31,189 bases of DNA from Lachnospiraceae bacterium (GCA_900771195.1 CAAGMZ010000033.1:1-31189); one strand, 5' to 3'; counted from the stretch's first letter, positions 14,752-23,849 are shown. The notes: generated from the sequence alone by a model not told the origin. Numbers and translations: made by a program.

Positions 14752-16479
14752 ATGGGAAGCATGATGACCGGTCTGTACGTAGGACTTTCGGGGCTTCAGA
14801 CAAGCAGCAATTCCCTGAATACAACGGCCAACAACCTGACTAACACCAACACTGCGGGATATGTAAGGCAGATGGTGATTAATAAGGATTTTGGATATAA
14901 TGATGTGACTACCACGTCCGGAGTCAATAAGGGACAGAGCGGACTGGGTGTTCAGGTGGCAACAATAAGCCATACGCGTGATATTTTTCTTGATAAGGCA
15001 TATCGTAAAGAGCTTGGAAGAAAGAATTTTTACGACAATATATATGACGGCATATACTCTATAGAGACACAGTTCGGTAATAGCGAAGGAATTGAGGGAA
15101 TAGGATACCAGAGTGCGCTTACGGACCTTCGGGAAGCCATTAATAAGGTGGCTGAAGCTCCCGGTGAAAAAGTGACAAGGTCGGCTATGGTGCAGAGCGC
15201 AGTCGAGTTCCTTGATAAATCAAAGCTCGTGTACCAGGGACTTGCCAAGTACCAGACAAATGTTGACGAGGAGGTCGTAAGGACCGTTAATCGTATAAAT
15301 GAGATAGGAGAAAGCATAAGAGACCTGAACAACAGGATTTCAAGGATAGAGGCCGGCAAGATAGAGGGAGCCAATGACTTGAGGGACCAGAGGGACCTTT
15401 TGCTTGATGAACTTGCAGGATACGGTAGGATTAAATATTCCGAGGACAACAGGGGAGTTATTGAGGTATCCTTTGAAGGTGTCCACTTTGCGGATGAGCT
15501 TTCGGTTAATCATATAGGATTCCGGAATATAGAAAACTCTAATTTTGTCGAACCGATATGGAAAGAAATGGGTGACCAGCCGGTATATAATCTGGCTGCG
15601 GGTGCGTCAACCGAGGAAAGCACTGATATTGGCGGTCTTAAGGGGCTTCTTATGACGCGGGGAACAATTACGCCCACGGTAGCGGATATGACTGCTCCTG
15701 ATCCGGATGACTATCCGGCAGGCGTGAATGATGAAGCTTACATTGATGCACTTGACAGATACACGAAGTATAATGAATGCAGGAACACTTCGGTGATAGT
15801 CAATACTCTTGCTAATTTTGATAAGCTGATAAGCAGTATAGTGACCGGAATCAATGATATTCTTTGCCCCGAGACCACATATACGGCAGCGGACGGAACA
15901 ACATATACAATCCTTGACAAGGGGAATGCGCCTGTTACGGAGGACGGAATTTACGGGATAGAGCTTTTTACAAGGAATTACACTGACAGGTACACAGAGA
16001 TGACAATTGACGGAAAGTCAATGCTGGTGCGCAATGATACCAATGATTTTGGACAGCTGTCATATTATTCGGTTAACAATGTGGAAGTGAACAATGAGAT
16101 TCAGAAGGACTATTCCAAGATGCCGCTGTCTACACTTAACGGAGCGGATGATTATCCCGGCGCGCAGGAACTCTTAAAGCTTTTTGATGCAGAGACACTC
16201 AGATATAACGATGGAATTGACGACCTGAATTATGAAGAGTTTCTTGAGGCCATGATTAATTATAATGCCAATATAGGCAAAATATATTACAGTATGGCCG
16301 AGGGAGAAAGTAACCTTGCTTCTGCTCTTGACAGCAGAAGACAGGAGATTATGGGAGTTTCATCGGACGAGGAGCTTGGAAACATGATTAAGTACCAGCA
16401 GGCATACAATGCCGCGTCAAGGTACATAAATGTTGTCAGCGACATGATAGAAACACTGATTAACAGAACGGGGGCATAA
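14752..16479 (+). CDS. flgK: hook-associated protein FlgK (copy 1)
   Basis: FlgK (HAP1) forms the first junction zone between hook and filament. The N-terminal axial signature is MTGLYVGLSGLQTSSNSLNT with NNLTNTNTAGY, and the C-terminal D0 helix is GNMIKYQQAYNAASRYINVV. A central domain (residues about 240-480) contains a segment rich in Asp and Pro. The length of 575 residues is usual for FlgK. AAAGGAGGT lies 8 nt upstream. It is followed 2 bp later by a second, clearly divergent flgK. The two are probably successive junction subunits or alternatives; which one contacts the hook cannot be told. Confidence 0.92.
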   Translation: MGSMMTGLYVGLSGLQTSSNSLNTTANNLTNTNTAGYVRQMVINKDFGYNDVTTTSGVNKGQSGLGVQVATISHTRDIFLDKAYRKELGRKNFYDNIYDGIYSIETQFGNSEGIEGIGYQSALTDLREAINKVAEAPGEKVTRSAMVQSAVEFLDKSKLVYQGLAKYQTNVDEEVVRTVNRINEIGESIRDLNNRISRIEAGKIEGANDLRDQRDLLLDELAGYGRIKYSEDNRGVIEVSFEGVHFADELSVNHIGFRNIENSNFVEPIWKEMGDQPVYNLAAGASTEESTDIGGLKGLLMTRGTITPTVADMTAPDPDDYPAGVNDEAYIDALDRYTKYNECRNTSVIVNTLANFDKLISSIVTGINDILCPETTYTAADGTTYTILDKGNAPVTEDGIYGIELFTRNYTDRYTEMTIDGKSMLVRNDTNDFGQLSYYSVNNVEVNNEIQKDYSKMPLSTLNGADDYPGAQELLKLFDAETLRYNDGIDDLNYEEFLEAMINYNANIGKIYYSMAEGESNLASALDSRRQEIMGVSSDEELGNMIKYQQAYNAASRYINVVSDMIETLINRTGA

Positions 16480-16481
16480 AC

Positions 16482-18107
16482 ATGGCAAATACTTTTTTCG
16501 GGCTGACAATCGGGGCGTCGGGACTAAATGCCAGCAATGTTGCAATTAACACGGCTGCGCACAACATTTCCAATGTTAAGACGAAAGGATATACAAAGCA
16601 GGTTGCGACACAGCAGGCCACATCGGCAATCCGTGTATATTCAACGTACGGAACGGTCGGAACCGGCGTTGAGGTTTCACAGATTGACCAGCTGCGCAGC
16701 CAGTATTATGACAGCAAATATTGGAATAACAATGCCAATTACGGAAAATATTCTTCGTTTGAGACCTCAATGGGACTTATAGAGGGGTATCTTGATGAGT
16801 TCAACCTTTCGGGCTTTACGACGGAGTATTCCAATCTTTTTAATGCTATTGATATTCTTACTACCGACCCATCCAGCGATGTGGCACGTAATCAGATGCT
16901 TAATTATGCACAGAGCCTTTGTGAGTATTTCGGGACGGTATCGGATAACCTGGCAAGTGTGCAGAAATCGGCCAATGACGAGGTTAAGACAACTGTTGAT
17001 TCGATAAATACAATTGCCGGTCAGATAGCACTTTACAACAGGCAGATAAATACTGTTGAGGTGAATGGCGGTCAGGCCAATGACCTCAGGGATGCAAGGG
17101 CACTTCTTGTGGACGAGCTTTCCAAATATATCAACACAACCGTAAAAGAAACTGACATGGGAAGCGGACTTACCGAGTACATAGTTTATATTGACGGACA
17201 GAAGCTGGTGGATGGTTATGACTGTAACGAGCTTGTATGTAAGGCAAGGGCTACAGATGAAAAAAGAAATGCAAGTGATATAGACGGACTTTATGATGTA
17301 GAATGGACCGGCGGAATGGAGTTTAATATGTACAGAAGCTCGTTTTCCGGTTCGCTCAGGGCCGCCATCGATATCAGGGACGGCTGCAACAAGTGCTATG
17401 AGGTAACGGGGCTTTGCGATGATGCCGGAAATTTCCTGAAGGATGCGGATGGGAAGATAATAGACGTGCAGGACATGAGCGAAGCTGACTATAACAGCTA
17501 TGTGAGTGCGGGATACCATAAGGATGTGACCACATACATAGATTCATACAAAAATTCAGACTACAAGGGAGTGCCGTACTATCAGTCGCAGCTCAATACA
17601 TTTGTAAAAAGTTTTACCGCGGCATTCAATGAAATTATCAGAAAAGGCGACCTTGGCGGAGAGCCTGTGCAGGATTTTTTCGTTTCCAAATACAACGAAG
17701 CTTACCTGACGGCCGGAACGGTATGCGTCAACAGAAATATGATAGATGACGTATCGCTTCTTCCGATGTCTTTTGACACCACCAAAGGTGAGGCTAACAC
17801 TGATATGGCCAAAGAACTCTTTGAACTTAAGGAAAAAGATATACTGAATCATGGTACTTTTCTTGAAAATCTGCAGTCAATCGTGTCGGTAGCTTTTATA
17901 GATACGTCGAGGGCAAGAAATTTCTCAAGCAATTACCAGAGTATAAAAGAGACCATTGAGAACCAGAGGCTTTCGGTGAGCGGAGTAGATGAGGATGAGG
18001 AGGCAGTCGATCTGGTAAAGTATAAGGAAGCATACGGACTTGCCTCAAAGGTTATTTCGGTTATGCAGGAAATATACAATAAGCTCATTGAACAGACAGG
18101 CGTATAG
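16482..18107 (+). CDS. flgK2: hook-associated protein FlgK (copy 2)
   Basis: This is a second FlgK-family protein of 541 residues in tandem with the first. The N-terminal signature is FFGLTIGASGLNASNVAINT with NISNVKTKGY; the C terminus is VDLVKYKEAYGLASKVISVM. The middle carries NGGQANDLRDARALLVDELS, a conserved FlgK element also present in copy 1. The central domain is unlike that of copy 1. It contains seven cysteines (including DGCNKCYEVTGLC), unusual for an exported axial protein. The start overlaps closely with the flgK1 stop (2-bp gap), implying coupled translation. A specialised junction protein is likely. Confidence 0.88.
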   Translation: MANTFFGLTIGASGLNASNVAINTAAHNISNVKTKGYTKQVATQQATSAIRVYSTYGTVGTGVEVSQIDQLRSQYYDSKYWNNNANYGKYSSFETSMGLIEGYLDEFNLSGFTTEYSNLFNAIDILTTDPSSDVARNQMLNYAQSLCEYFGTVSDNLASVQKSANDEVKTTVDSINTIAGQIALYNRQINTVEVNGGQANDLRDARALLVDELSKYINTTVKETDMGSGLTEYIVYIDGQKLVDGYDCNELVCKARATDEKRNASDIDGLYDVEWTGGMEFNMYRSSFSGSLRAAIDIRDGCNKCYEVTGLCDDAGNFLKDADGKIIDVQDMSEADYNSYVSAGYHKDVTTYIDSYKNSDYKGVPYYQSQLNTFVKSFTAAFNEIIRKGDLGGEPVQDFFVSKYNEAYLTAGTVCVNRNMIDDVSLLPMSFDTTKGEANTDMAKELFELKEKDILNHGTFLENLQSIVSVAFIDTSRARNFSSNYQSIKETIENQRLSVSGVDEDEEAVDLVKYKEAYGLASKVISVMQEIYNKLIEQTGV

Positions 18108-18127
18108 AACAAGGGAGGCGTCATCAG

Positions 18128-19609
18128 ATGAGAATTACCAATACAATGATGGTTAACACTACAATGCGCAATATTAACCGTTCCAAAACAAGTTTGAGCG
18201 ATGCAGAGAATATGATGGCCACAGAGAAAAAAATCACAAGGCCTTCGGATGACCCGATTATTGCCATAAGGGCACTTTCCCTGCGTTCAAGCCTTTCTGA
18301 GATTGATATGTACCTTAACAACAATATCAAAGAGGCTAAGTCGTGGATGGAGAATACAGAAGGTGCATTAGACAATATGGACGGAACACTGTCTGATATA
18401 TATCATTATTGCACACAGGGAGCATCCGACCAGTTTGATGGGGAAAGCAGAAGCGCCATAATAGAGGTTATAAGCAGATATAAAGAATTGCTTTATTCCG
18501 AGTGCAATGTTGATTATGCCGGAAGATACTGCTTCACCGGATATCGTACCAACAGCGCATTTACTTTTGTGGATTCGGATATTCCCCAGGATAAAAAATA
18601 CAGCATAACGCAGGAATTCTCTTTTTCCGATATGGACACGAAAAAGGTTATGAAAAATGCTGTTGATGTGAACAGTATATCTGATATTGCCGCTGCGGAC
18701 ACACCTGAGACGCAGAGCGTTAACAGGATAAGACTGGCATACTCCGGCTGCGCTTCCACAGGCAATGGAAATCTGGTTATAGACGGAACCGATGTGGCCA
18801 CGGAGGCGGTTACATATTCCCAGTTTCAGGAAAAGCTGGCAGACGGAACCTTTGACAGTGAGTCGGGAAAAGCCTATTATGTATATGATACCGGAGAACT
18901 TATGCTTACCGGGGATTTGTATGACACCATCAAGAATGCCGATAAGGTATCATTTGAATATGAAAAGGACGGCTTCACGACAGGAGACCCCAGACCGGAA
19001 ATGTATTTTGAGTGTAAGGATATAACGGATGCAGCCAATCCTGTTGAGTATAAGAAAGAAGACAATCCTGACGACCAGATGATATCGTACAATATTAATT
19101 TTGGTCAGATGCTTCAGGTAAACACACTTGGAAGAGATACGATAAGCTACAATGTCGGCAGAGACATAGATGATATGTGTGCATCGCTTAAGTCACTTCA
19201 GGATGCCGAGGATAAGCTTGCCAGGCTCAAGGAGATGCAGAATAACGATTCGTATTCGGATGCCGAGAAAAAATCAATAGAGACTATGATAGCTGCTGCG
19301 CAGAAGGAAGCGGATTACGAGCTTGACAATATGAAGAGCCTGTTTTCAAGGGAAATGGGAAGAGTTAAGGGATATCAGCAGACAGTTGACCTGCAGCTTG
19401 CGGACCTTGGTGCAAGGAGCAACAGACTCACTCTTACGGAGAGCAGGCTCAGGGAACAAAAGACAACATTTACGGAGCTTAAATCCAGCAATGAAGATGG
19501 CGAGCTTGAAGAGATAGTGGTAAATTACACATCGGCAAAAAGCCTTTATCAGGCAGCTTTAAGTGCGGCATCCACATGCGTAAAACAGTCACTTTTAGAT
19601 TATATTTAG
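18128..19609 (+). CDS. flgL: hook-filament junction protein FlgL (enlarged)
   Basis: FlgL (HAP3) forms the second junction zone, on which flagellin polymerises. The flagellin-like N terminus MRITNTMMVNTTMRNINRSK and the motif ITRPSDDPIIAIRALSLRS are diagnostic. The C-terminal helix is VVNYTSAKSLYQAALSAAS. At 493 residues it is much longer than the usual 300 or so. The extra length is central (about 180-320) and includes a second acidic, Tyr-rich block and a coiled-coil part. Seven cysteines are present. GGGAGG precedes the start. It follows flgK2 by 20 bp and precedes fliW, as in Bacillus. Confidence 0.9.
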   Translation: MRITNTMMVNTTMRNINRSKTSLSDAENMMATEKKITRPSDDPIIAIRALSLRSSLSEIDMYLNNNIKEAKSWMENTEGALDNMDGTLSDIYHYCTQGASDQFDGESRSAIIEVISRYKELLYSECNVDYAGRYCFTGYRTNSAFTFVDSDIPQDKKYSITQEFSFSDMDTKKVMKNAVDVNSISDIAAADTPETQSVNRIRLAYSGCASTGNGNLVIDGTDVATEAVTYSQFQEKLADGTFDSESGKAYYVYDTGELMLTGDLYDTIKNADKVSFEYEKDGFTTGDPRPEMYFECKDITDAANPVEYKKEDNPDDQMISYNINFGQMLQVNTLGRDTISYNVGRDIDDMCASLKSLQDAEDKLARLKEMQNNDSYSDAEKKSIETMIAAAQKEADYELDNMKSLFSREMGRVKGYQQTVDLQLADLGARSNRLTLTESRLREQKTTFTELKSSNEDGELEEIVVNYTSAKSLYQAALSAASTCVKQSLLDYI

Positions 19610-19623
19610 GAGGAAAATAAACA

Positions 19624-20088
19624 ATGCATATTAATTCCAGATTATTTGGCGAAATTGATGTGGACGACAACAAGATAATTACTTTTGAGAGCGGCATCAT
19701 CGGGTTTGACGAATGCAGGCACTTTACACTGCTGTACGATTCGGAGAAGGGCAATCAGAGGAGCATAATGTGGCTCCAGTCGGTTGAAAGACCGGAGCTT
19801 GCTTTTCCGGTGGCTGACCCCATGAGCATTTCAAGGGAATATAACCCGATTGTTGAGGATGAGTGGCTTGAACCAATCGGAGAGATTAAGAATGAAGAAG
19901 ATATCTATGTGCTTGTTATTCTTACAGTACCGTCCGATCTTACCAGGATGACAGCTAATCTTAAGGCACCGGTAATAATCAATACCGGTACCATGAAGGG
20001 ATGCCAGCTTATTGTTAACAACGAGGAGTACCAGGTCAGATACAATGTATATGACTACATACAGGAACTCAAGAAGGGAGGCAAATGA
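19624..20088 (+). CDS. fliW: flagellar assembly factor FliW
   Basis: FliW binds newly made flagellin, and when free it binds CsrA and relieves CsrA repression of flagellin translation. The family pattern is clear: ITFESGIIGFDE, then FPVADPMSISREYNP and LKAPVIINTGTMKGCQLIV. The length is 154 residues. AGGAGG is 8-9 nt before ATG. The gene abuts csrA with 1 bp between stop and start, the conserved fliW-csrA pair, and flagellin is encoded in the same cluster. The three together make the partner-switch circuit described in Bacillus. Confidence 0.95.
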   Translation: MHINSRLFGEIDVDDNKIITFESGIIGFDECRHFTLLYDSEKGNQRSIMWLQSVERPELAFPVADPMSISREYNPIVEDEWLEPIGEIKNEEDIYVLVILTVPSDLTRMTANLKAPVIINTGTMKGCQLIVNNEEYQVRYNVYDYIQELKKGGK

Positions 20089-20089
20089 T

Positions 20090-20308
20090 ATGTTGGCCTT
20101 ATCCAGAAAAAAGAATGAATCCATAATCATCAATAATGACATAGAAATCACCGTACTTGACATTAAGGGTGATCAGGTAAAGATAGGAATAACGGCACCC
20201 AAGTCTGTTCCTGTGTACAGGAAGGAAGTATATTTACAGATTAAGGAGTCCAATGAAGCTGCAAGTACGGCAGACGGAGTTGAGGCATTAAAAAATTTGC
20301 TTGGATGA
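20090..20308 (+). CDS. csrA: carbon storage/translation regulator CsrA
   Basis: CsrA is a homodimeric RNA-binding protein that binds GGA motifs in hairpin loops and blocks ribosome access. The 72-residue protein has the canonical start MLALSRKKNESIIINNDIEI, then QVKIGITAPKSVPVYRKEVY, including the conserved Arg of the RNA-binding face. ATG 20090 was chosen by homology and a GGGAGG ribosome binding site; the frame opens earlier but lies inside fliW. The likely target in this window is the flagellin leader, which has two GGA sites. Confidence 0.95.
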   Translation: MLALSRKKNESIIINNDIEITVLDIKGDQVKIGITAPKSVPVYRKEVYLQIKESNEAASTADGVEALKNLLG

Positions 20309-20310
20309 TA

Positions 20311-20338
20311 TAAACTAACAACGATGAGTTGCCGAAAT
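20311..20338 (+). promoter_or_regulatory. possible sigma-28 promoter of flaG-fliD
   Basis: TAAA (20311-20314), 16 bp, then GCCGAAAT (20331-20338) resembles the sigma-28 consensus with one -10 mismatch and a spacer one base long. It lies in the only sizeable gap of the cluster between csrA and flaG. Confidence 0.55.
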
Positions 20339-20387
20339 AGGTAAAAGAAGTTATAAAGTTTTGTTTTTGACACACGGAGGTGTTATT

Positions 20388-20780
20388 ATGGCAATTGAAG
20401 CAATTCCCGGTGAAGGAGCGAATAACTATAGGACAAAGGATGTCAGCGCAAAGGTTTCGCGTCCGGAGTTTCATACGGCAGAGCCTGTGACAGAAGAGCA
20501 GGCTGAAAACGCACAGGATAATGAGAACGACGAGGGAGCAAGGACAGGCAATAAGCCCTCAGAGAGTACAATCAGACAGGCAATATCTGATATTAACAAG
20601 AAAATCAACCCCAATACCATAGCTGAGTACGGCTATCACGAGAAGACCAACAGAGTTACGATTAAGATTGTTGATAAGGATACTGACAAAGTTATCAAGG
20701 AATTTCCGGCAGACGAGACACTTGACATGATAGCCAAGGTATGGGAGCTTGCCGGCATGTTTCTTGATGAGAAAGGTTGA
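20388..20780 (+). CDS. flaG: FlaG family protein
   Basis: FlaG proteins are small cytoplasmic proteins encoded beside fliD that influence filament length; the mechanism is unsettled. The N-terminal half is acidic and disordered. The conserved C-terminal domain is visible in AISDINKKINPN, then DTDKVIKEFPADETLDMIAK. The length is 130 residues. ATG 20388 has CGGAGG 7 nt upstream; an earlier ATG in frame would include that site. It lies 11 bp before fliD. Confidence 0.88.
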   Translation: MAIEAIPGEGANNYRTKDVSAKVSRPEFHTAEPVTEEQAENAQDNENDEGARTGNKPSESTIRQAISDINKKINPNTIAEYGYHEKTNRVTIKIVDKDTDKVIKEFPADETLDMIAKVWELAGMFLDEKG

Positions 20781-20791
20781 GGTGAGGCGAT

Positions 20792-22753
20792 ATGGCAATA
20801 AGACTTACCGGAATGAGTTCGGGTCTTGATACCGATTCAATGGTTCAGGAGCTGACCAAGGCATATTCTACCAATAAAGATAATATCGTCAAAAAGAAAA
20901 CCAAGCTTGAGTGGACAATGAATGCCTGGAAGGAAACCAATACCAAGGTTTACGACTTCTACACCACAACATTGTCACCCATGAGATTTTCGACAACATA
21001 TAATCTTAAGAAAGCATCTTCGTCGGATGACAGCAGGGTTACGGTCACGGCAGGCAATAATGCTCCTGTCGGAACACAGAAGCTTTCTGTAAGTAAACTC
21101 GCATCGTCAGGCTACCTTACCGGAGGCAGGATAACGGCTGCAGACGGCAGCGATGTAAAAGGCAGTACTAAAATAAGCGAGCTTGGCATAACCGGCGCAG
21201 GTACTCTTAACATTAACGGACATGAGGTGAAATTTGATGAGAACACCTCTCTTAACGCGTTAGTGGGTAAGATTAAGGATGCGGGTGTGAGTGCTAATTT
21301 TGACGAGGCAAGCGGAAGATTTTTTATAAGCTCATCAAAGTCAGGAGCAGACAGCGAAATAACCATAACGGCAGATGATGAGAACGGACTTGATTTCCTT
21401 AAGTCGGCAGGCCTTATCTCGCTGACGTATTATGACGAAGACGGTAACGGTACAGGAGAAGAGACATCCGATCTTGCAAAGTACCGTGAAATTGCAGGTA
21501 TGTCGATTTCCGATATTACCGATGAAATTTATGATTCAAAGAAATATACGAAGGAAAGCTATACTGCGTATATTAAGAATATAAATGAGACAGCTGTCGC
21601 TGACAGAAAGAAAGCGGCAGAAAAGCTGGCAGGTCTGAAGAGAGAGGACTACGAGACCGAAGAAAAATACAATGAAGCAGTAAATAAGCTTAACGACCAG
21701 ATTTCCGAGCTTGATGAGAAGATTAACAGCACTACGGAGCTGCTTACCGATGACACAAAGCTTCAGGAAAAGATGGATGAAGCTAATGCTGAGATACTTG
21801 CAAAGGCAGGAGATGCGGCACTTGCCAGACAAAATGTTGCAGTGAGCGTTATAAATGACTATGAGGCCGGAAATCTTTCCAACACATCCGGCTCAGCCAG
21901 AATCAAGGCTCAGGATGCGAAAATTACTCTTAACGGAGTTGAATTCACCAGCAGCAGTAATTCTTTTAACATTAACGGTCTTACAATTGACGTGAAGGCA
22001 CCGACTGTTGACGAGAATGGCAAAAACACACCGATTACCATTACAACCGCAACCGACACACAGGGTATTTATGACAAGATTAAATCATTCCTCAGCGCTT
22101 ACAATGAGATGATAGGTTACATAGACACCCAGTATTATGCAGACAGCGCCAAGGGTTATGAGCCGCTCACTGATGATGAGAAGGAGCAGATGACCGATAA
22201 GCAGATTGAGGACTGGGAGAAAAAGGTGAAGGATGCTCTCCTCCGCAAGGATAATACACTGGGTAATCTCTCATCGGCACTTAAGAATGTGTTTACTTCG
22301 ACTTCCATTACAAAGGATGGCAAGACATATAACCTGGGCTCCTTCGGAATAGGCGGAACCAATTATTTTTCCACGGAGAATGCTGACAGAGGCAAGTTCC
22401 ATATTGACGGCGACAAGGACGATAAGCTTACATCCTCCAATGATGACAAGCTGATGGCTGCAATTGCCAATGACCCTGAAGCGGTAACCAAATTTTTCCA
22501 GGAACTGTCCAACAATCTTTACAAAACGCTGGATTCAAAGATGAAGAGCAGCAGCATAAGCAGTGCATTCACCATATATAACGATAAGGAAATGTCCAGC
22601 CAGTACAGCCAGTACACTACGAAGGTCAGCGAGTGGGAAGAAAAACTTGAGAAAATACAGGAGTCCTATTACCAGAAGTTTGCTGCAATGGAAACTGCAC
22701 TTTCAAAGCTTCAGTCCCAGACATCACAGCTCTCACAGCTGTTCGGAGGCTGA
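20792..22753 (+). CDS. fliD: filament cap protein FliD (enlarged)
   Basis: FliD (HAP2) caps the filament and assists insertion of flagellin subunits. The N terminus MAIRLTGMSSGLDTDSMVQE and the block APVGTQKLSVSKLASSGYL are typical, as are the C-terminal region DPEAVTKFF and the final helix METALSKLQSQTSQL. At 653 residues it is longer than most (about 450-520). The extra part (about residues 210-370) is a lysine- and glutamate-rich coiled-coil-like insertion. There are no cysteines, in contrast to FlgL and FlgK2. It is followed by fliS, the usual order. Confidence 0.93.
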   Translation: MAIRLTGMSSGLDTDSMVQELTKAYSTNKDNIVKKKTKLEWTMNAWKETNTKVYDFYTTTLSPMRFSTTYNLKKASSSDDSRVTVTAGNNAPVGTQKLSVSKLASSGYLTGGRITAADGSDVKGSTKISELGITGAGTLNINGHEVKFDENTSLNALVGKIKDAGVSANFDEASGRFFISSSKSGADSEITITADDENGLDFLKSAGLISLTYYDEDGNGTGEETSDLAKYREIAGMSISDITDEIYDSKKYTKESYTAYIKNINETAVADRKKAAEKLAGLKREDYETEEKYNEAVNKLNDQISELDEKINSTTELLTDDTKLQEKMDEANAEILAKAGDAALARQNVAVSVINDYEAGNLSNTSGSARIKAQDAKITLNGVEFTSSSNSFNINGLTIDVKAPTVDENGKNTPITITTATDTQGIYDKIKSFLSAYNEMIGYIDTQYYADSAKGYEPLTDDEKEQMTDKQIEDWEKKVKDALLRKDNTLGNLSSALKNVFTSTSITKDGKTYNLGSFGIGGTNYFSTENADRGKFHIDGDKDDKLTSSNDDKLMAAIANDPEAVTKFFQELSNNLYKTLDSKMKSSSISSAFTIYNDKEMSSQYSQYTTKVSEWEEKLEKIQESYYQKFAAMETALSKLQSQTSQLSQLFGG

Positions 22754-22786
22754 CATTAGTTAAGACAGACACGGAGGTCATTGTTT

Positions 22787-23200
22787 ATGATCAATACTAC
22801 AGCAGGCTATAATCAATATCAGAACAGCAAAGTACTCACGGCAACTCCTGCGGAGCTGACACTTATGCTGTATGAAGGGGCAATCAAATTTGCCAACAAA
22901 GCGATTATGGCAATAGATAAAAGGGATATGGAAGGTGCTCATACCAATATTATTAAGACCCAGCGTATCATAGAGGAACTTAGAGCCACACTTAATTTTA
23001 AGTATCCGGTAGCAAAGGAATTCGACAAGGTTTACGAGTATATTCTCAGAAGACTCATTGATGCTAATGTAAAGAAAAGCACGGAAATTCTTGAAGAATG
23101 TCTGGAGCATCTTAGAACCATGAGAGACACATGGAAGGATGTAATGAGACTCGCAAAGGCAGGAAGCGGTAACGCGGGCAGTGCGGCAGTGGGAAAATAG
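22787..23200 (+). CDS. fliS: flagellin export chaperone FliS
   Basis: FliS binds the C terminus of flagellin in the cytoplasm and prevents premature polymerisation. The 137-residue helical protein shows YNQYQNSKVLTATPAELTLM, then LYEGAIKFANKA, the family's conserved start, and EFDKVYEYILRRLIDANVK. ATG 22787 was chosen because GGAGG lies 9 nt upstream; a TTG two codons earlier is too close to the ribosome binding site. It lies between fliD and a FliT-like gene, in the standard order. Confidence 0.93.
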   Translation: MINTTAGYNQYQNSKVLTATPAELTLMLYEGAIKFANKAIMAIDKRDMEGAHTNIIKTQRIIEELRATLNFKYPVAKEFDKVYEYILRRLIDANVKKSTEILEECLEHLRTMRDTWKDVMRLAKAGSGNAGSAAVGK

Positions 23201-23216
23201 ACAGGTGGTTTGATTT

Positions 23217-23696
23217 ATGGAGATGACGGAAAATTATCTGCAGATATTGTCTGAAAGCCTTGACAAGAAGATTGTTATACTCGAGGAGCTTAACAGGCTT
23301 ACGGAGGTACAGAAAAGCATTGTAAGTGCAGAAGAGTTTGACGATTCGGCCTTTGAGGATAACATTAACAAAAAATCCGGGCTGATAAATGAAGTGCAGA
23401 ATCTTGATAAAGGCTTTGAGATGTTGTATAATAACATTAAGCAGCAGATTGAGGGCAATAAAGAGCAGTATCGCAGTCAGATTGCGGAGCTGCAGACTAA
23501 GATTAAGAAGGTGCTGGATGACAGCACGTCGCTTCAGGTGGCAGAGGCTTCCAACAAGCGGCTTATCGAGAGCCGGTTTGCTTCAATGAAGAAGGAAGTA
23601 TATCAGGTGAAGAAGAGCCGTGATATGGCGGCAAGCTACTACAGAACCATGAACAATATCACAACAGAACCGTACTTCATGGATAAGAAACAGTAA
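23217..23696 (+). CDS. FliT-like flagellar chaperone
   Basis: This 159-residue protein is nearly all helix and coiled coil (KKIVILEELNRLTEVQKSI; EQYRSQIAELQTKIKKVL). It follows fliS by 16 bp, where Firmicutes encode FliT, the chaperone of FliD. Primary sequence similarity in this family is weak, so the call is by position, size and helical character. It also resembles FlgN-type proteins. Start ATG 23217 has AGGTGG 8 nt upstream; ATG 23223 is possible. It is the last gene before the flagellin promoter. Confidence 0.65.
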   Translation: MEMTENYLQILSESLDKKIVILEELNRLTEVQKSIVSAEEFDDSAFEDNINKKSGLINEVQNLDKGFEMLYNNIKQQIEGNKEQYRSQIAELQTKIKKVLDDSTSLQVAEASNKRLIESRFASMKKEVYQVKKSRDMAASYYRTMNNITTEPYFMDKKQ

Positions 23697-23724
23697 ATTT
23701 TTTAAAAAAAGTTTATATCAGGTA

Positions 23725-23751
23725 TAAAGTATTTCTACTTTTAACCGATAT
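23725..23751 (+). promoter_or_regulatory. sigma-28 promoter of flagellin
   Basis: TAAA (23725-23728), exactly 15 bp, then ACCGATAT (23744-23751) is an almost perfect match to the SigD consensus (TAAA-N15-GCCGATAT). It predicts a leader of about 90 nt before the flagellin gene. Confidence 0.85.
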
Positions 23752-23782
23752 AATAGACAAGTAAGAAAGTTACTTGCAACCC

Positions 23783-23842
23783 GGAGCCAAAGGCTCCACA
23801 ACAAAGCACATCGCCAAGGATGGCGATTCAAATTCAAGGAGG
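23783..23842 (+). promoter_or_regulatory. flagellin leader with CsrA-type sites
   Basis: There are two hairpins. GGAGCC-AAA-GGCTCC is at 23783-23797. ATCGCC-AAGGAT-GGCGAT is at 23810-23827 and presents GGA in a 6-nt loop, close to the CsrA consensus (ACARGGAUGU). A second CAAGGAGG (23835-23842) is the ribosome binding site itself. The two GGA motifs are 20 nt apart, suitable for one CsrA dimer to bridge. This mirrors the Bacillus hag leader. Inference: CsrA represses and FliW relieves. Confidence 0.7.
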
Positions 23843-23849
23843 AATTATT

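Noticed and set aside
23697..23720. A/T-rich inverted repeat after the FliT-like gene as terminator
   Set aside because: It contains only A and T runs with no GC stem, so a stable hairpin is unlikely.
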